Assembly (NCBI GenBank): GCA_013215295.1
Contig: JABSOZ010000016.1
Location: 87,472 to 151,471, forward strand
Direction: 5' to 3'
DNA from: Colwellia sp.
Lineage (GTDB): Bacteria; Pseudomonadota; Gammaproteobacteria; Enterobacterales; Alteromonadaceae
DNA length: 64,000 bases
Below are positions 1-9,183 of this stretch, piece after piece. The first letter of the stretch is position 1. Each line of letters starts with the position of its first letter. Position numbers and translations under genes: made by a program. Under the pieces are notes generated by a model that saw only the letters and a list, made by a program, of their open reading frames with translations, was not told where the DNA came from and did no database searches.

Positions 1-2
1 TT

Positions 3-908
3 CTTGCCAGCGGCATAACGATATTGCAAGTATCCGCTAACCCTTATGTAAGTTTGCTCGGTGAAGCCAAAACAGCATCTTCAAGATTAACGATGACACA
101 AGCCTTTAATTCTTTGGGCACGACAGTAGCGCCATTTTTTGGTGCTTTCCTTATCTTAAACAGCGCTGCCGATGCAATGTCTATTGAAGCAAGTGCAGAG
201 TCGGTACAATTACCTTATGTCTTATTAGCAGGCACCTTATTATTGCTTGCGGCAGTATTTTCAATGATAAAACTGCCAAAATTTGAAACCGTTAAACAAG
301 ATGAAGCACAAAATGTTGTACCTGAGTCAGGCAGTGCTTGGCAATACAGACATCTTGTTTTAGGCGCTGTTGGTATTTTTGTTTATGTAGGGGCTGAAGT
401 TTCGATAGGCAGCTTCTTAGTCAGTTTTTTTAATGACCCAGACATTGCGGGTTTAGAAGAGTCACAAGCCGCTAATTATATTGCGTATTATTGGGGAGGG
501 GCAATGATTGGTCGCTTTGTCGGTGCATTCGTTATGCAAAAAATAGCCGCAGGTAAAGTATTAGCGTTTAATGCGGTTATTGCCATTTCTTTTATATTGA
601 TGGCCATTTTTACCAGTGGTGCAGTCGCAATGTGGTCAATTTTATTGGTAGGTCTGTGTAATTCGATAATGTTTCCAACTATATTTAGTCTCGCTATTAA
701 TGGATTAGGGCAACATACCAGCCAAGCTTCTGGTATTTTATGTTTGGCTATTGTTGGTGGCGCAATTTTACCCTTACTGCAAGGCGTTACCGCTGATGCT
801 GTTGGTGTACAAAATTCATTTATTTTTCCGGCATTATGTTACGTGTTTATTGTCTATTATGGTTTATTGGGGAGTAAGCCAAGTAAGTCAAATTTATCAG
901 ATCAATAA
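3..908 (+). CDS. Sugar MFS transporter, GluP/FucP-like (5' truncated by window edge)
   Basis: Inner-membrane sugar:cation symporter of the FucP/GluP branch of the major facilitator superfamily. The reading frame is open from the first bases of the window, so the true start lies outside; about 302 C-terminal residues are present. The first residues read [14 protein letters not shown], which matches an internal position of the complete paralogue at 17024-18292, so roughly the first 120 residues are missing. Hydrophobic helices and conserved stretches such as [21 protein letters not shown] are shared with that paralogue. The stop lies 24 bp before the halogenase at 933, suggesting co-transcription. 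Substrate (glucose or another hexose) is inferred from family and from the glucan-utilisation setting. Confidence 0.9.
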   Translation, partial: LASGITILQVSANPYVSLLGEAKTASSRLTMTQAFNSLGTTVAPFFGAFLILNSAADAMSIEASAESVQLPYVLLAGTLLLLAAVFSMIKLPKFETVKQDEAQNVVPESGSAWQYRHLVLGAVGIFVYVGAEVSIGSFLVSFFNDPDIAGLEESQAANYIAYYWGGAMIGRFVGAFVMQKIAAGKVLAFNAVIAISFILMAIFTSGAVAMWSILLVGLCNSIMFPTIFSLAINGLGQHTSQASGILCLAIVGGAILPLLQGVTADAVGVQNSFIFPALCYVFIVYYGLLGSKPSKSNLSDQ

Positions 909-932
909 ACTTAAAAATGAGAGGAATTCACT

Positions 933-2444
933 ATGTCTAAACCTATAAATAAAATTGTGATTGTTGGTGGAGGTTCTACCGGTTGGATGGCTGCTGCTAG
1001 TCTTTCTCGGTTTATTGAAGATAAAGAAATATCCGTTACCTTAATCGAGTCACCTGATATTCCTACTGTCGGGGTTGGTGAAGCAACGATTCCTAATATT
1101 GTTGGTTTTAATAAAGACTTAGGTATAGATGAAGTTGAATTAATTAAAGCGACTCAAGCGACTTTCAAGTTAGGTATTGAATTTGAAAATTGGCATAAGA
1201 AAGGCGAGAATTTTTTTCATCCTTTCGCTGATTACGGTCTTAAGATACAAAATGTCGACTTTCATCATTATGTTAATCGCGCAAAACAAGCCGGCGCTAA
1301 GCACAATTTACAAGATTATAGCTTTGCTTGTGCGTTGGCTAAACAGGGAAAATTTGCCCAAGCAAACTCTGATCCTCAATCACCTTTGGCCGATTATTCC
1401 TATGCCTATCATTTTGATGCGGTACTTTATGCTAAATTTTTACAAGAATTTTCAGTTAAAAGGGGGATTAAACATATTTCGGCCAATGTTTGTGCTGTGC
1501 AATTAAATCAAACGTCTGGTTTTATTGAGTCGGTTCAATTAGCAGATGGACGAAAAATTGAAGGTGACTTATTTATAGATTGCTCAGGGTTCAAAGCGTT
1601 ATTAATTGATGGAGCAATGGAGGTAGGGCTTGATGATTTAAGTAAATCTTTACCCTGTGATAAAGCTATTGCTGTGCAAACTGAACTGGTAACAGACCCG
1701 ACACCATATACGCGTGCCATTGCTAATAATGCTGGATGGCAATGGTGTATTCCTTTGCAGCACCGCATGGGAAATGGTTATATATATAGTAGTCAGTTTA
1801 TTAATGATCAAGATGCAGAAGATGAAATGCTGGCAACTGTTGATGGAAAAACGATTAATGATGTTAGACATTTTGATTTACCTTTGGCCAAGCGTAAAGT
1901 TATTTGGCATAAGAACTGCTTCGCTTTAGGGTTAGCCGCCGGGTTTCTTGAACCGCTTGAATCTTTAGGCTTATCTTTGATCCAATCAGGCTTAGCAAAG
2001 CTCTATACTTTCTTTCCTGATATGTCGTTTAATGAACATGACATGGCAGAAGTGAATAGATTACATAATGCTGAGTTAGACCGCGCCGTTGATTTTTTAG
2101 CGTTGCATTATAAATTAACCAAACGAGATGATACGGAATTTTGGCGTTACTGTCAGAATATGCCAATAAGCGCTGCGTTAACCCATAAAATAGAGGTTTA
2201 TAAAAGCCAAGGTCAGATTGTTATGTATGATAATGAATCGTTTGAAGAAGCGAGTTGGTTAAGTATGTTCACAGGCTTTGATGTAAACCCACAACGTTTT
2301 GATGTTAGAGCTAAAAATATCCCACTAGAGATTATTGAAAGAAACTTGGCTGAAATGAAAATGTCGATGAATAGTGCAGCGCAACAAGCAATGACTCATC
2401 AACAGTTTCTTGATAAGCATTGCCGCGCAGACCGAGATATTTAG
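933..2444 (+). CDS. Flavin-dependent halogenase (tryptophan halogenase family), paralogue 1
   Basis: A 503-residue protein of the Trp_halogenase family (PF04820), which uses reduced flavin, O2 and halide. Visible hallmarks: N-terminal dinucleotide-binding motif GGGSTGW, the GVGEATIP segment, a lysine in ATFKLGIEF at the place of the catalytic Lys of PrnA-type enzymes, the halogenase motif W-Q-W-C-I-P in GWQWCIPLQHR, and GFLEPLES near the active-site Glu/Ser of characterised members. All key positions look intact. The ATG is preceded by GAGGAA. It follows the truncated GluP-like gene closely, probably as one operon. Members beside TonB receptors are common in Alteromonadales and Caulobacterales, but their natural substrates are largely unknown; free tryptophan should not be assumed. 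Confidence 0.92.
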   Translation: MSKPINKIVIVGGGSTGWMAAASLSRFIEDKEISVTLIESPDIPTVGVGEATIPNIVGFNKDLGIDEVELIKATQATFKLGIEFENWHKKGENFFHPFADYGLKIQNVDFHHYVNRAKQAGAKHNLQDYSFACALAKQGKFAQANSDPQSPLADYSYAYHFDAVLYAKFLQEFSVKRGIKHISANVCAVQLNQTSGFIESVQLADGRKIEGDLFIDCSGFKALLIDGAMEVGLDDLSKSLPCDKAIAVQTELVTDPTPYTRAIANNAGWQWCIPLQHRMGNGYIYSSQFINDQDAEDEMLATVDGKTINDVRHFDLPLAKRKVIWHKNCFALGLAAGFLEPLESLGLSLIQSGLAKLYTFFPDMSFNEHDMAEVNRLHNAELDRAVDFLALHYKLTKRDDTEFWRYCQNMPISAALTHKIEVYKSQGQIVMYDNESFEEASWLSMFTGFDVNPQRFDVRAKNIPLEIIERNLAEMKMSMNSAAQQAMTHQQFLDKHCRADRDI

Positions 2445-2495
2445 TTAAAATACGGGCAGACTCTCGATGTAAATGACTGCATTTTTATTATGTAG

Positions 2496-4010
2496 TTATA
2501 TTTTTTTAGCTTTGCAGTATTCATTTATAAATTGGTCATGAGAAGGTTGTTGCTGTGCAATATCCTTCAGTCCTTGACTACCTTGAGCCAAAATATCCTT
2601 TAGTTTTTCACTGTCCCATATATTTAATGTTGGGTTGTAGTTGTCTGGTTGTACACCTAATCCTTCAAGTACTGCGTACCAACTCGTTGGCCGAAATAAC
2701 GCTTCATCTTTAAGATTGAGGGCACCAGAGGCTTTAAATAGTTTTAACTTTTGTTCAAGTGTTTCAGGCAGTTCCATGCTTTTACACCATTGCCAGAAAT
2801 CACTGTCGGTTCGAGATGTTTTACAATAATGCAGCACTAAAAAGTCCCGTATTTCTTCATAATCAACCCTAACATTTTGGTTGAATTGATCAATTAAGGC
2901 CGGTTCACAGTTTTTGTTTGGAAATAGCCGAATAAAATGAGCAATAGACTTTGATACTAAGTGAATAGCTGTCGATTCAAGAGGTTCTATAAAACCCTGA
3001 GCAAGCCCTAAAGACAGGCAATTTTTAACCCAAGACTTCTTTCGCATTCCGGTGGTAAACGGAATTGTTCTTGGCTCGTTGATAACTTCGCCTTTTACTG
3101 ACGCAAGCAATGTTTTTTTAGCTTGCTCGTCTGTAATGTACTTGTCACAATAAACATAACCATTTCCGGTACGATGCTGCAGTGGAATATGCCACATCCA
3201 GCCCGCTTCTTTTGCTGTAGAAGTGGTAAAAGGAGGAGTAGCACCAACATTTTTTGTTTGTACAGTAACGGCCTTATTACAAGGTAGGTAATGTGACCAT
3301 GATTCATATCCAGCTTTAAGTGCTTTTTCTATTAATAGGCCATGAAATCCCGAGCAATCAATAAAAAAGTCTGCGGCTATTTGTTGACCACTCTTTAAAA
3401 CTAAGTTGGCGATATTACCATTAGCCTTTAAGTTGACACTTTCTACCAGTCCTTCTGTTCTTATAACACCAATATTTTCTGCAAAATTACGTAGGTATTT
3501 CCCTGCCAAAGATGAATCTAAATGTAAGGCATAAAAAGCACGAGAAAGTGGCGTGTTTTTGGCTTTATGGGGTAAAAAGAACTTACCTTGCGCTGCTAAA
3601 ACTGATTCAGCAGAATGTGCCATCAAGGGTGTTTTGTCATTTTCAGCTTTGCACTTAAGCCAGCATTGATAAAAGTCAAAGCCGTCAATACTTTGCCCTA
3701 AAGTACCAAAGGGATGAAAGTAAGATTCTCCAACGGTACCCCAATCTTCAAATTTAATGCCTAATTTGAAACTGGCTTGTGTTTCCTTGATAAAATCAAC
3801 AAGGTCGATACCTAAGCTCTCGATAATATTTATTAATGGTGGGATTGTAGCTTCGCCCACACCAACAATACCGATGTCATCAGATTCTACAACCTCTATC
3901 TTCATCGATGTGTTCTTAAAAATATTACCTATGGTGGCTGCTGCTAACCAACCAGCTGTGCCTCCACCGAGGATGACTATTTTTTCTATGGGATCTTCAG
4001 TAGTGTTCAT
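2496..4010 (-). CDS. Flavin-dependent halogenase, paralogue 3
   Basis: 504 residues, same family as the genes at 933 and 4007 but clearly diverged. It has GGGTAGW at the N-terminus, GVGEATIP, the Lys-bearing SFKLGIKFEDW, the W-M-W-H-I-P motif in GWMWHIPLQHRTGNG, and GFIEPLEST, so it appears catalytically competent. The ATG has AAGGAA upstream and overlaps the stop of the preceding halogenase in an ATGA arrangement, so the two are translationally coupled. It is the last gene of the leftward TonB receptor-halogenase-halogenase operon and ends tail-to-tail with the halogenase at 933-2444 across a 51-bp gap. Confidence 0.92.
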   Translation of the reverse strand: MNTTEDPIEKIVILGGGTAGWLAAATIGNIFKNTSMKIEVVESDDIGIVGVGEATIPPLINIIESLGIDLVDFIKETQASFKLGIKFEDWGTVGESYFHPFGTLGQSIDGFDFYQCWLKCKAENDKTPLMAHSAESVLAAQGKFFLPHKAKNTPLSRAFYALHLDSSLAGKYLRNFAENIGVIRTEGLVESVNLKANGNIANLVLKSGQQIAADFFIDCSGFHGLLIEKALKAGYESWSHYLPCNKAVTVQTKNVGATPPFTTSTAKEAGWMWHIPLQHRTGNGYVYCDKYITDEQAKKTLLASVKGEVINEPRTIPFTTGMRKKSWVKNCLSLGLAQGFIEPLESTAIHLVSKSIAHFIRLFPNKNCEPALIDQFNQNVRVDYEEIRDFLVLHYCKTSRTDSDFWQWCKSMELPETLEQKLKLFKASGALNLKDEALFRPTSWYAVLEGLGVQPDNYNPTLNIWDSEKLKDILAQGSQGLKDIAQQQPSHDQFINEYCKAKKI

Positions 4011-5527
4011 ATACGTTCCTTAAAACCACAATGTTGATTTAAAAAATCACTGTGCGTTTGTGAATTATTAACCTTATTTTTAATGCTATTACGCATTTTA
4101 GTCAGTTCATTAGATAATAATTCAGTAGAAAACTTATCAATAGATTTATCATAAAATTCGGGCCTAAAATTGAGTCCGTCAAATATAGCTAACCAACTGT
4201 CCTTACCAAATATTTCCCAAGGATATTTAATAATATCTCCCTTGGTTTTAAAAGCGGCTATTTTATCGGCTAATGTTTGTGGAACGGCCAAGTCGCGACA
4301 ATGTTGCCACATGGGAGAGTCAGTTCTGCCATTTAATTTATAATGAAGAATAATAAAGTCACGGACACGCTCGTATTCTTGCGCCATGGCATAATTGAAC
4401 TTATCAGCGTCTTCTTGAGAGTATTCAGCTTCAGCCAAAAAGGATGATATTTTTTCAATAGCCGTTTCAACTAATGCAATACTCGTGCTTTCTAACGGCT
4501 CTAAAAATCCAGAGGCTAAACCAACGGCGATACAGTTTTTGTTCCAGGACTTTTTGCGTCTACCTGGAGTGAAAGAAAATGAACGAGGCTCATGAAGCAG
4601 CTTACCTTTTATATTTTTCAACATACTATTGATAGCTTCATCTTCACTGATAAATTCTCGACTGAAAACTATGCCATTACCCGTTCGGTTTTGTAAGGGA
4701 ATTTGCCATTGCCAACCCGCTTTTTGCGCATGGGAAATAGTATAGGGTACTGGATCAGCTACTAACTCACTTTGTACCGCGGCAGCGGTATCACAAATTA
4801 AATATTGACTCCAATCTTCATAGCCAGTTTTTAACGTTTTTTCAATGAGTAAAGCACTAAATCCCGAGCAATCAATGAATAAATCACCAGAAATTGTGAG
4901 ACCATTTTCTAGGTTAAGACAATCGATATCCTCTGTTAAACAATTTAAATTGACTTGTTCAATTTTACTATCGATGTGCTTCACACCATTATTAATTGAA
5001 TAATCACGCATCAACTTAGCAAATAGACCCGCATCAAAATGTAGTGCCCAATCGAATATTTCCAATTGATTTTTTGGTTGAATTATTGGCTGAATGAACT
5101 TGTCGTTTTTAGCTAATTGCACACCGAGTGAATAATCCGCGAAAGGCGTTTTATCACCACTTTGGCGTAGCTTAGTAAAATAATGATGAAATGGAACACG
5201 ATTGACTTCTTGACCAAACAAGCCAAACGGATGAATAAAAGCGCTTTCGTCGCCAGACCATCCCTTAAATTCAATACCTAATTTACACGTAGCATTGGTT
5301 GCCTTAAGTACTTCAATATCGGTAAAGCCTAATTTTTTATAGAAGCGCCTTAGTGTGGGTATCGTTGCTTCACCTACGCCTATTGTTCCCATGGCGGATG
5401 AAGCAATTAGGGTTATATTGACCGGGCTTTCTTTAAATTGTTGGCTTAACGTTGCCGCTGTCATCCAACCAGCTGTTCCGCCGCCAACAATAATGATATC
5501 TTTCACTGATTTTTTGATGGCATTCAT
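4007..5527 (-). CDS. Flavin-dependent halogenase, paralogue 2
   Basis: A 506-residue protein of the tryptophan halogenase family: GGGTAGW nucleotide-binding motif, GVGEATIP, Lys in ATCKLGIEFKGW, W-Q-W-Q-I-P in GWQWQIPLQNRTGNG, and GFLEPLEST. The start at 5527 (MNAIKKSVKDIIIVGGG) is chosen because it mirrors the neighbouring paralogue (MNTTEDPIEKIVILGGG). The frame extends to a TTG at 5605, only 10 bp from the receptor stop, so a 532-residue version is possible; neither start has a strong ribosome-binding site. It is the middle gene of the receptor-halogenase-halogenase operon. Substrate unknown; proximity to a TonB receptor suggests a compound that the receptor imports or that acts at the surface. 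Confidence 0.9.
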   Translation of the reverse strand: MNAIKKSVKDIIIVGGGTAGWMTAATLSQQFKESPVNITLIASSAMGTIGVGEATIPTLRRFYKKLGFTDIEVLKATNATCKLGIEFKGWSGDESAFIHPFGLFGQEVNRVPFHHYFTKLRQSGDKTPFADYSLGVQLAKNDKFIQPIIQPKNQLEIFDWALHFDAGLFAKLMRDYSINNGVKHIDSKIEQVNLNCLTEDIDCLNLENGLTISGDLFIDCSGFSALLIEKTLKTGYEDWSQYLICDTAAAVQSELVADPVPYTISHAQKAGWQWQIPLQNRTGNGIVFSREFISEDEAINSMLKNIKGKLLHEPRSFSFTPGRRKKSWNKNCIAVGLASGFLEPLESTSIALVETAIEKISSFLAEAEYSQEDADKFNYAMAQEYERVRDFIILHYKLNGRTDSPMWQHCRDLAVPQTLADKIAAFKTKGDIIKYPWEIFGKDSWLAIFDGLNFRPEFYDKSIDKFSTELLSNELTKMRNSIKNKVNNSQTHSDFLNQHCGFKERI

Positions 5528-5615
5528 AAAGTCACATTGTTTATTAAATGAAAAATCCGCCATAGACAAATCTATAGCGGTATTTTGATTTACACTAAAC
5601 TTCAATAAGCAAAGT

Positions 5616-8600
5616 TTAGAATATTACACGTGTACCGAAAGTCCAGCGTGCTTCATAAACATTTTGAAAAGCTTTCTGTCCTGAAAACTCTACATATGTT
5701 TGTTGATACTCTTCTGTAATGTTAGAGCCATTAATATAAAAGCTCATATTATCATTCAAGTTATAAGTAACATTTACATCAAGTTGAGCATAATCATCTT
5801 GGTAAAGAGATTGACCACCCGTTGCACCGCTACCTGCTGTCATTAAACGTGGGCTACGTGCGTTGTAAGCCATACGAGCAGAAAAGGTTTCATTTTCATA
5901 CCATAAAACAAAGTTGTAGGTATCTTCTGACATGCCAACAAAGGGTAAGTCATCGCCATGAATATCTTTAGCGTCTTGAGAGCTTTCACTAAAGGTATAG
6001 TTAGCGTCAACACCGAAGTTTGCAAATATACTATCGGTACCTAAGAAATCACTTATAGCAACTTTAGCACCAATTTCATAGCCTGCAACATCACCACCTT
6101 TACCTTGTACATTTGCTGTGAAAGGATGAGGTCCACGACTAACACCATCAGAATCAGGTTCATCAATCATAATGGTATCAGACTCGGTAAAGCTTTCAAT
6201 GTCTATGCCATAAGTAGCAATATAAGCCATTGAAGCGTCACCCGTATACCATTCCGCCGTTAATGAGAAATTCTCTGAACGCCAAGGGTCTAATTCTGGG
6301 TTACCATTTAATGTACCGTTAACAACGCGCATACAGCCACAGTCGTTATCAAATACGGTACCTACAGTTTTACCAGCACCCCATTGGTCCATATTTAAGG
6401 CTTGCATGTTTTTAGACCAAGCTGCTCGAAGTACAATTTCTTCACTTGCGGCATAAGCTAAGTTAAATGAAGGTAAGTAATCGGTATAACTTCTTTCCGT
6501 TAACACATCGCCAATATCTGGGCCTAAACCTGAATGTGGTAAATTAGGTCCAACAAGGTTTTGTTTAACGGATAAATCAGTTTCAACAACTTTCATACCG
6601 ACGTTACCGGTTAATGCATCCCATTCAAAATTTGCCTGCACAAAGTAGGTAATTTCATCTAGGCCAACATTGTAGGTAGCGCCACCATTTTCTGTACGTG
6701 CAACATTGCCAAAGGTTCTTTCATGAAAAGCTTTTGGATCTCTAAAGTTACTTGGGTCAATTGACCATATTCCTGGAATACCCGTAACATTACCAAAATT
6801 TGTCTGCCAAGAAACCGTAGTGTGTTCGTCTAAAGCGGTTGGATTTAATATTGTATAAGGCGTCCATACACCATCAACATTTTCACCCGTGCCTGCTACT
6901 TCGTAACAAGGGTCACCTTCTTCAGCACCATTATATTGTTGATCAACCGCTTTCCACTGTGCGATATCACAACCATCACCAAAATCAGACGTATAAGTGA
7001 ATTGGTCATGATCAACCGTTCTCTGGCTTAAACGAAGACCAAAATCTACACTGGTAATAAATCCTTCTTCAAATACATAATTCCATTTCGTACTGAAGGT
7101 TGATATTTCACTCGTATCGTCAGTATTTCCTTCTGATGAAAATGCACCAATGTGATATGAATCAAGGTCTGCCATGTAATCAGCGACACTCATTTGGCCT
7201 TTGCCACCGTCAACCATTTGGTCGAAACCACCAAAAACAGGGAATTCTCCAGATGCATCATGAGTAATTAAGAATGAGTCATCTTCGATACCTTGAGAGT
7301 AAGTACCATTACAACCACCTTGGTCGCCAATGATTTCTTCGCCATCATTACAATATGCTGCAGGTGTTAACCAACCAGGACCCGTAACAAGCGTACCTTG
7401 GTCTATGCTTAATATATCGCCTTCGCCATAAGCGTGGCGCATTTTAGCGGTTGCTCTTGCCGTTGTTGCACGAATTTGGCCAGTTAAAGACCCACCATTA
7501 TCAAAATTTAATTCTAGATTAAAATTTTGAGAATTCTCTTCATTGACATTCGCTTGGGTAAAAGTTTGCATGCGGTATGGGTTCATTGCATAGGCATTAA
7601 CACCTTGCCAAGCATTTCCGTCACCATCTTCAAATGTATCTCCAGTCGCACTCGTCGCAAAACCATAGTTGTTAAAGTTCTGCCAGCGGTTATTATGATT
7701 AAAACCACGACGTGCATTGAACCTGTCTTGATGGGTATAAAAGTAATCAGCGGTGAATTCAAAACCATCGCCTATATCAGCTTGAAATGATAACTGTAAA
7801 GCGTCACGCTTTCTTTCCTCAGTTTTGTTAAAAGCGGTAAAACCATGAGGGACAATATTTCGTGTCGTTGAACCGTTACCTGGATCACCCCAAGCAAAGT
7901 TATTTTGTGTCCAGCCAATGCCGCCATTTTCAGACGTATCATTATGACCATTATAATCTGTCGCTAAATTAACTTCTGACGTTACAGCAGAAACGAGTAT
8001 TCCCCATTTTTCTGCGTTATAACCGATTAAAGCATTTAACAGAGGATCAGTTTCATTACTGATGGAACCTTGAGTTACTTCAGCTCCGCCAGAAAACGTA
8101 AAACCATCTTGAAGTTCAAAGGGGCGACGAGTTTTTAAATCAATCGAACCCGCGATACCCGCTGCAGTATTGCTAGATGTTGCTGATTTATATACATCGA
8201 CACCTGAAAATAATTGTGCCGGTAAATCACCTAAATCAGCACCTGAAGAATCAATGGTCGTTGCACTTAGGAAAACTTCACCATTCATTGTTGTATCAAT
8301 TTGAGGTAAACCACGAATTTGAACGGGTCCACCTTCACCGGCAACACGTTCAATTTGAACACCTGAAATACGTTGTAATGAATCGGTAATCGTTACATCA
8401 GGCAATTTACCAATGTCTTCCGCTGAGATACCATCAACTTGAGAAGCAGCGAAACGTTTTGTATTGATACTCGCTTTACTGCTTCCGCGTATGCCACTTA
8501 CTTGTATTACTTCAATTTCATTTTCGGTAGCCTGTTTAGTTGCTTCTTCAGCTGACATCGCGGGTAAGGCAGTGGCCCCCAATATAAATGACAAGCTCGT

Positions 8601-8636
8601 TGCTATTTTAGATTTAGTGAATTTATTCTTAATCAT
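5616..8636 (-). CDS. TonB-dependent receptor (outer membrane)
   Basis: A 1006-residue outer-membrane active transporter of the large Alteromonadales carbohydrate/TonB-receptor type. Residues 1 to about 29 are a signal peptide ending LPAMSA. A TonB-box-like segment (EIEVIQVSG) and a plug domain with DGISAEDIGKLPDVTITDSL follow, then a long beta-barrel ending in aromatic RVIF. I place the start at 8636 because a strong GGGAGGG site lies just upstream; the longer frame to 8696 would run through an operator at 8679-8692. First gene of an operon with two halogenases. Four LacI-type palindromes lie in the divergent promoter region shared with the GPH transporter operon, implying joint control. Ligand inferred to be a glucan oligosaccharide or derivative, not proven. 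Confidence 0.93.
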   Translation of the reverse strand: MIKNKFTKSKIATSLSFILGATALPAMSAEEATKQATENEIEVIQVSGIRGSSKASINTKRFAASQVDGISAEDIGKLPDVTITDSLQRISGVQIERVAGEGGPVQIRGLPQIDTTMNGEVFLSATTIDSSGADLGDLPAQLFSGVDVYKSATSSNTAAGIAGSIDLKTRRPFELQDGFTFSGGAEVTQGSISNETDPLLNALIGYNAEKWGILVSAVTSEVNLATDYNGHNDTSENGGIGWTQNNFAWGDPGNGSTTRNIVPHGFTAFNKTEERKRDALQLSFQADIGDGFEFTADYFYTHQDRFNARRGFNHNNRWQNFNNYGFATSATGDTFEDGDGNAWQGVNAYAMNPYRMQTFTQANVNEENSQNFNLELNFDNGGSLTGQIRATTARATAKMRHAYGEGDILSIDQGTLVTGPGWLTPAAYCNDGEEIIGDQGGCNGTYSQGIEDDSFLITHDASGEFPVFGGFDQMVDGGKGQMSVADYMADLDSYHIGAFSSEGNTDDTSEISTFSTKWNYVFEEGFITSVDFGLRLSQRTVDHDQFTYTSDFGDGCDIAQWKAVDQQYNGAEEGDPCYEVAGTGENVDGVWTPYTILNPTALDEHTTVSWQTNFGNVTGIPGIWSIDPSNFRDPKAFHERTFGNVARTENGGATYNVGLDEITYFVQANFEWDALTGNVGMKVVETDLSVKQNLVGPNLPHSGLGPDIGDVLTERSYTDYLPSFNLAYAASEEIVLRAAWSKNMQALNMDQWGAGKTVGTVFDNDCGCMRVVNGTLNGNPELDPWRSENFSLTAEWYTGDASMAYIATYGIDIESFTESDTIMIDEPDSDGVSRGPHPFTANVQGKGGDVAGYEIGAKVAISDFLGTDSIFANFGVDANYTFSESSQDAKDIHGDDLPFVGMSEDTYNFVLWYENETFSARMAYNARSPRLMTAGSGATGGQSLYQDDYAQLDVNVTYNLNDNMSFYINGSNITEEYQQTYVEFSGQKAFQNVYEARWTFGTRVIF

Positions 8637-8678
8637 GATTAATCCCTCCCATTTGAAACATTTTATAATTATCTTTTT

Positions 8679-8692
8679 AGTAAGCGCTTTCA
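8679..8692. promoter_or_regulatory. LacI-type operator, TonB-receptor proximal
   Basis: AGTAAGCGCTTTCA, an imperfect copy of the palindrome TGAAAGCGCTTTCA with the central CG step typical of LacI-family operators. It lies 43 bp upstream of the receptor start codon, where a bound repressor could block transcription. No LacI-family gene is seen in the window. Confidence 0.6.
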
Positions 8693-8737
8693 TCAATTAA
8701 TCAAGTTGCCGTGTGTAAGGGAAAATCAACAAACCAA

Positions 8738-8751
8738 TGAAAGCGCTTACA
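8738..8751. promoter_or_regulatory. LacI-type operator
   Basis: TGAAAGCGCTTACA, one mismatch from a perfect palindrome. Second of four similar sites between the TonB receptor and the GPH transporter; its centre is 59 bp from that of the first. Confidence 0.65.
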
Positions 8752-9000
8752 TCAAAGCTAAATGATATTTAAATTAAGATCAAACTTTATTTTTGTTTTT
8801 AATGAAAATAATTCACTAAATAGTTATGGATCTTGCGGAAATTTTCCTTATCTTGTTGATGTTGCACAGTTATTATTTAATTTATGAAACATTGAACTTT
8901 TTTGATAATTATAATAATTTAATAAAAAGTTTAGTAAAATTAAAATATTTTGCCAGTTTACCTTCATTTTTCTACCTAAAAACAGCGAAAATAAAAAAAC

Positions 9001-9018
9001 AATGAAAGCGCTTTCATT
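9001..9018. promoter_or_regulatory. LacI-type operator, perfect 18-bp palindrome
   Basis: AATGAAAGCGCTTTCATT reads the same on both strands. It contains the 14-bp core that recurs at 35118-35131 upstream of the PA14-type GH3 gene. It lies about 170 bp upstream of the GPH transporter start. Confidence 0.75.
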
Positions 9019-9071
9019 TATGGTGTTTATTTGCTATTCCTATAAAAGACAAAATAAATAATAACAACAAA

Positions 9072-9085
9072 TGTAAGCGCTACCA
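9072..9085. promoter_or_regulatory. LacI-type operator, GPH-operon proximal
   Basis: TGTAAGCGCTACCA, a weaker copy with a good left half. It is the nearest site to the GPH transporter start at 9184, and with the site at 8679 it brackets the divergent control region. Confidence 0.55.
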
Positions 9086-9183
9086 AAGTGGTCTGAGTTA
9101 TTCATTAGCCTAATGCTAAGAAATTCAGTGGGGTAATTACATGGACATGATTGTAAAGAAAGTAGGAAATAGGTGAGCAACAC

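Noticed and set aside
933..8636. Halogenase cluster as a classical biosynthetic gene cluster
   Set aside because: No NRPS, PKS, RiPP, prenyltransferase or tailoring genes accompany them; neighbours are receptors and sugar genes.
8637..8696. Longer TonB-receptor start at 8696
   Set aside because: It would place an operator inside the coding region and put an extra basic segment before a normal signal peptide; the start at 8636 has a strong GGGAGGG site.
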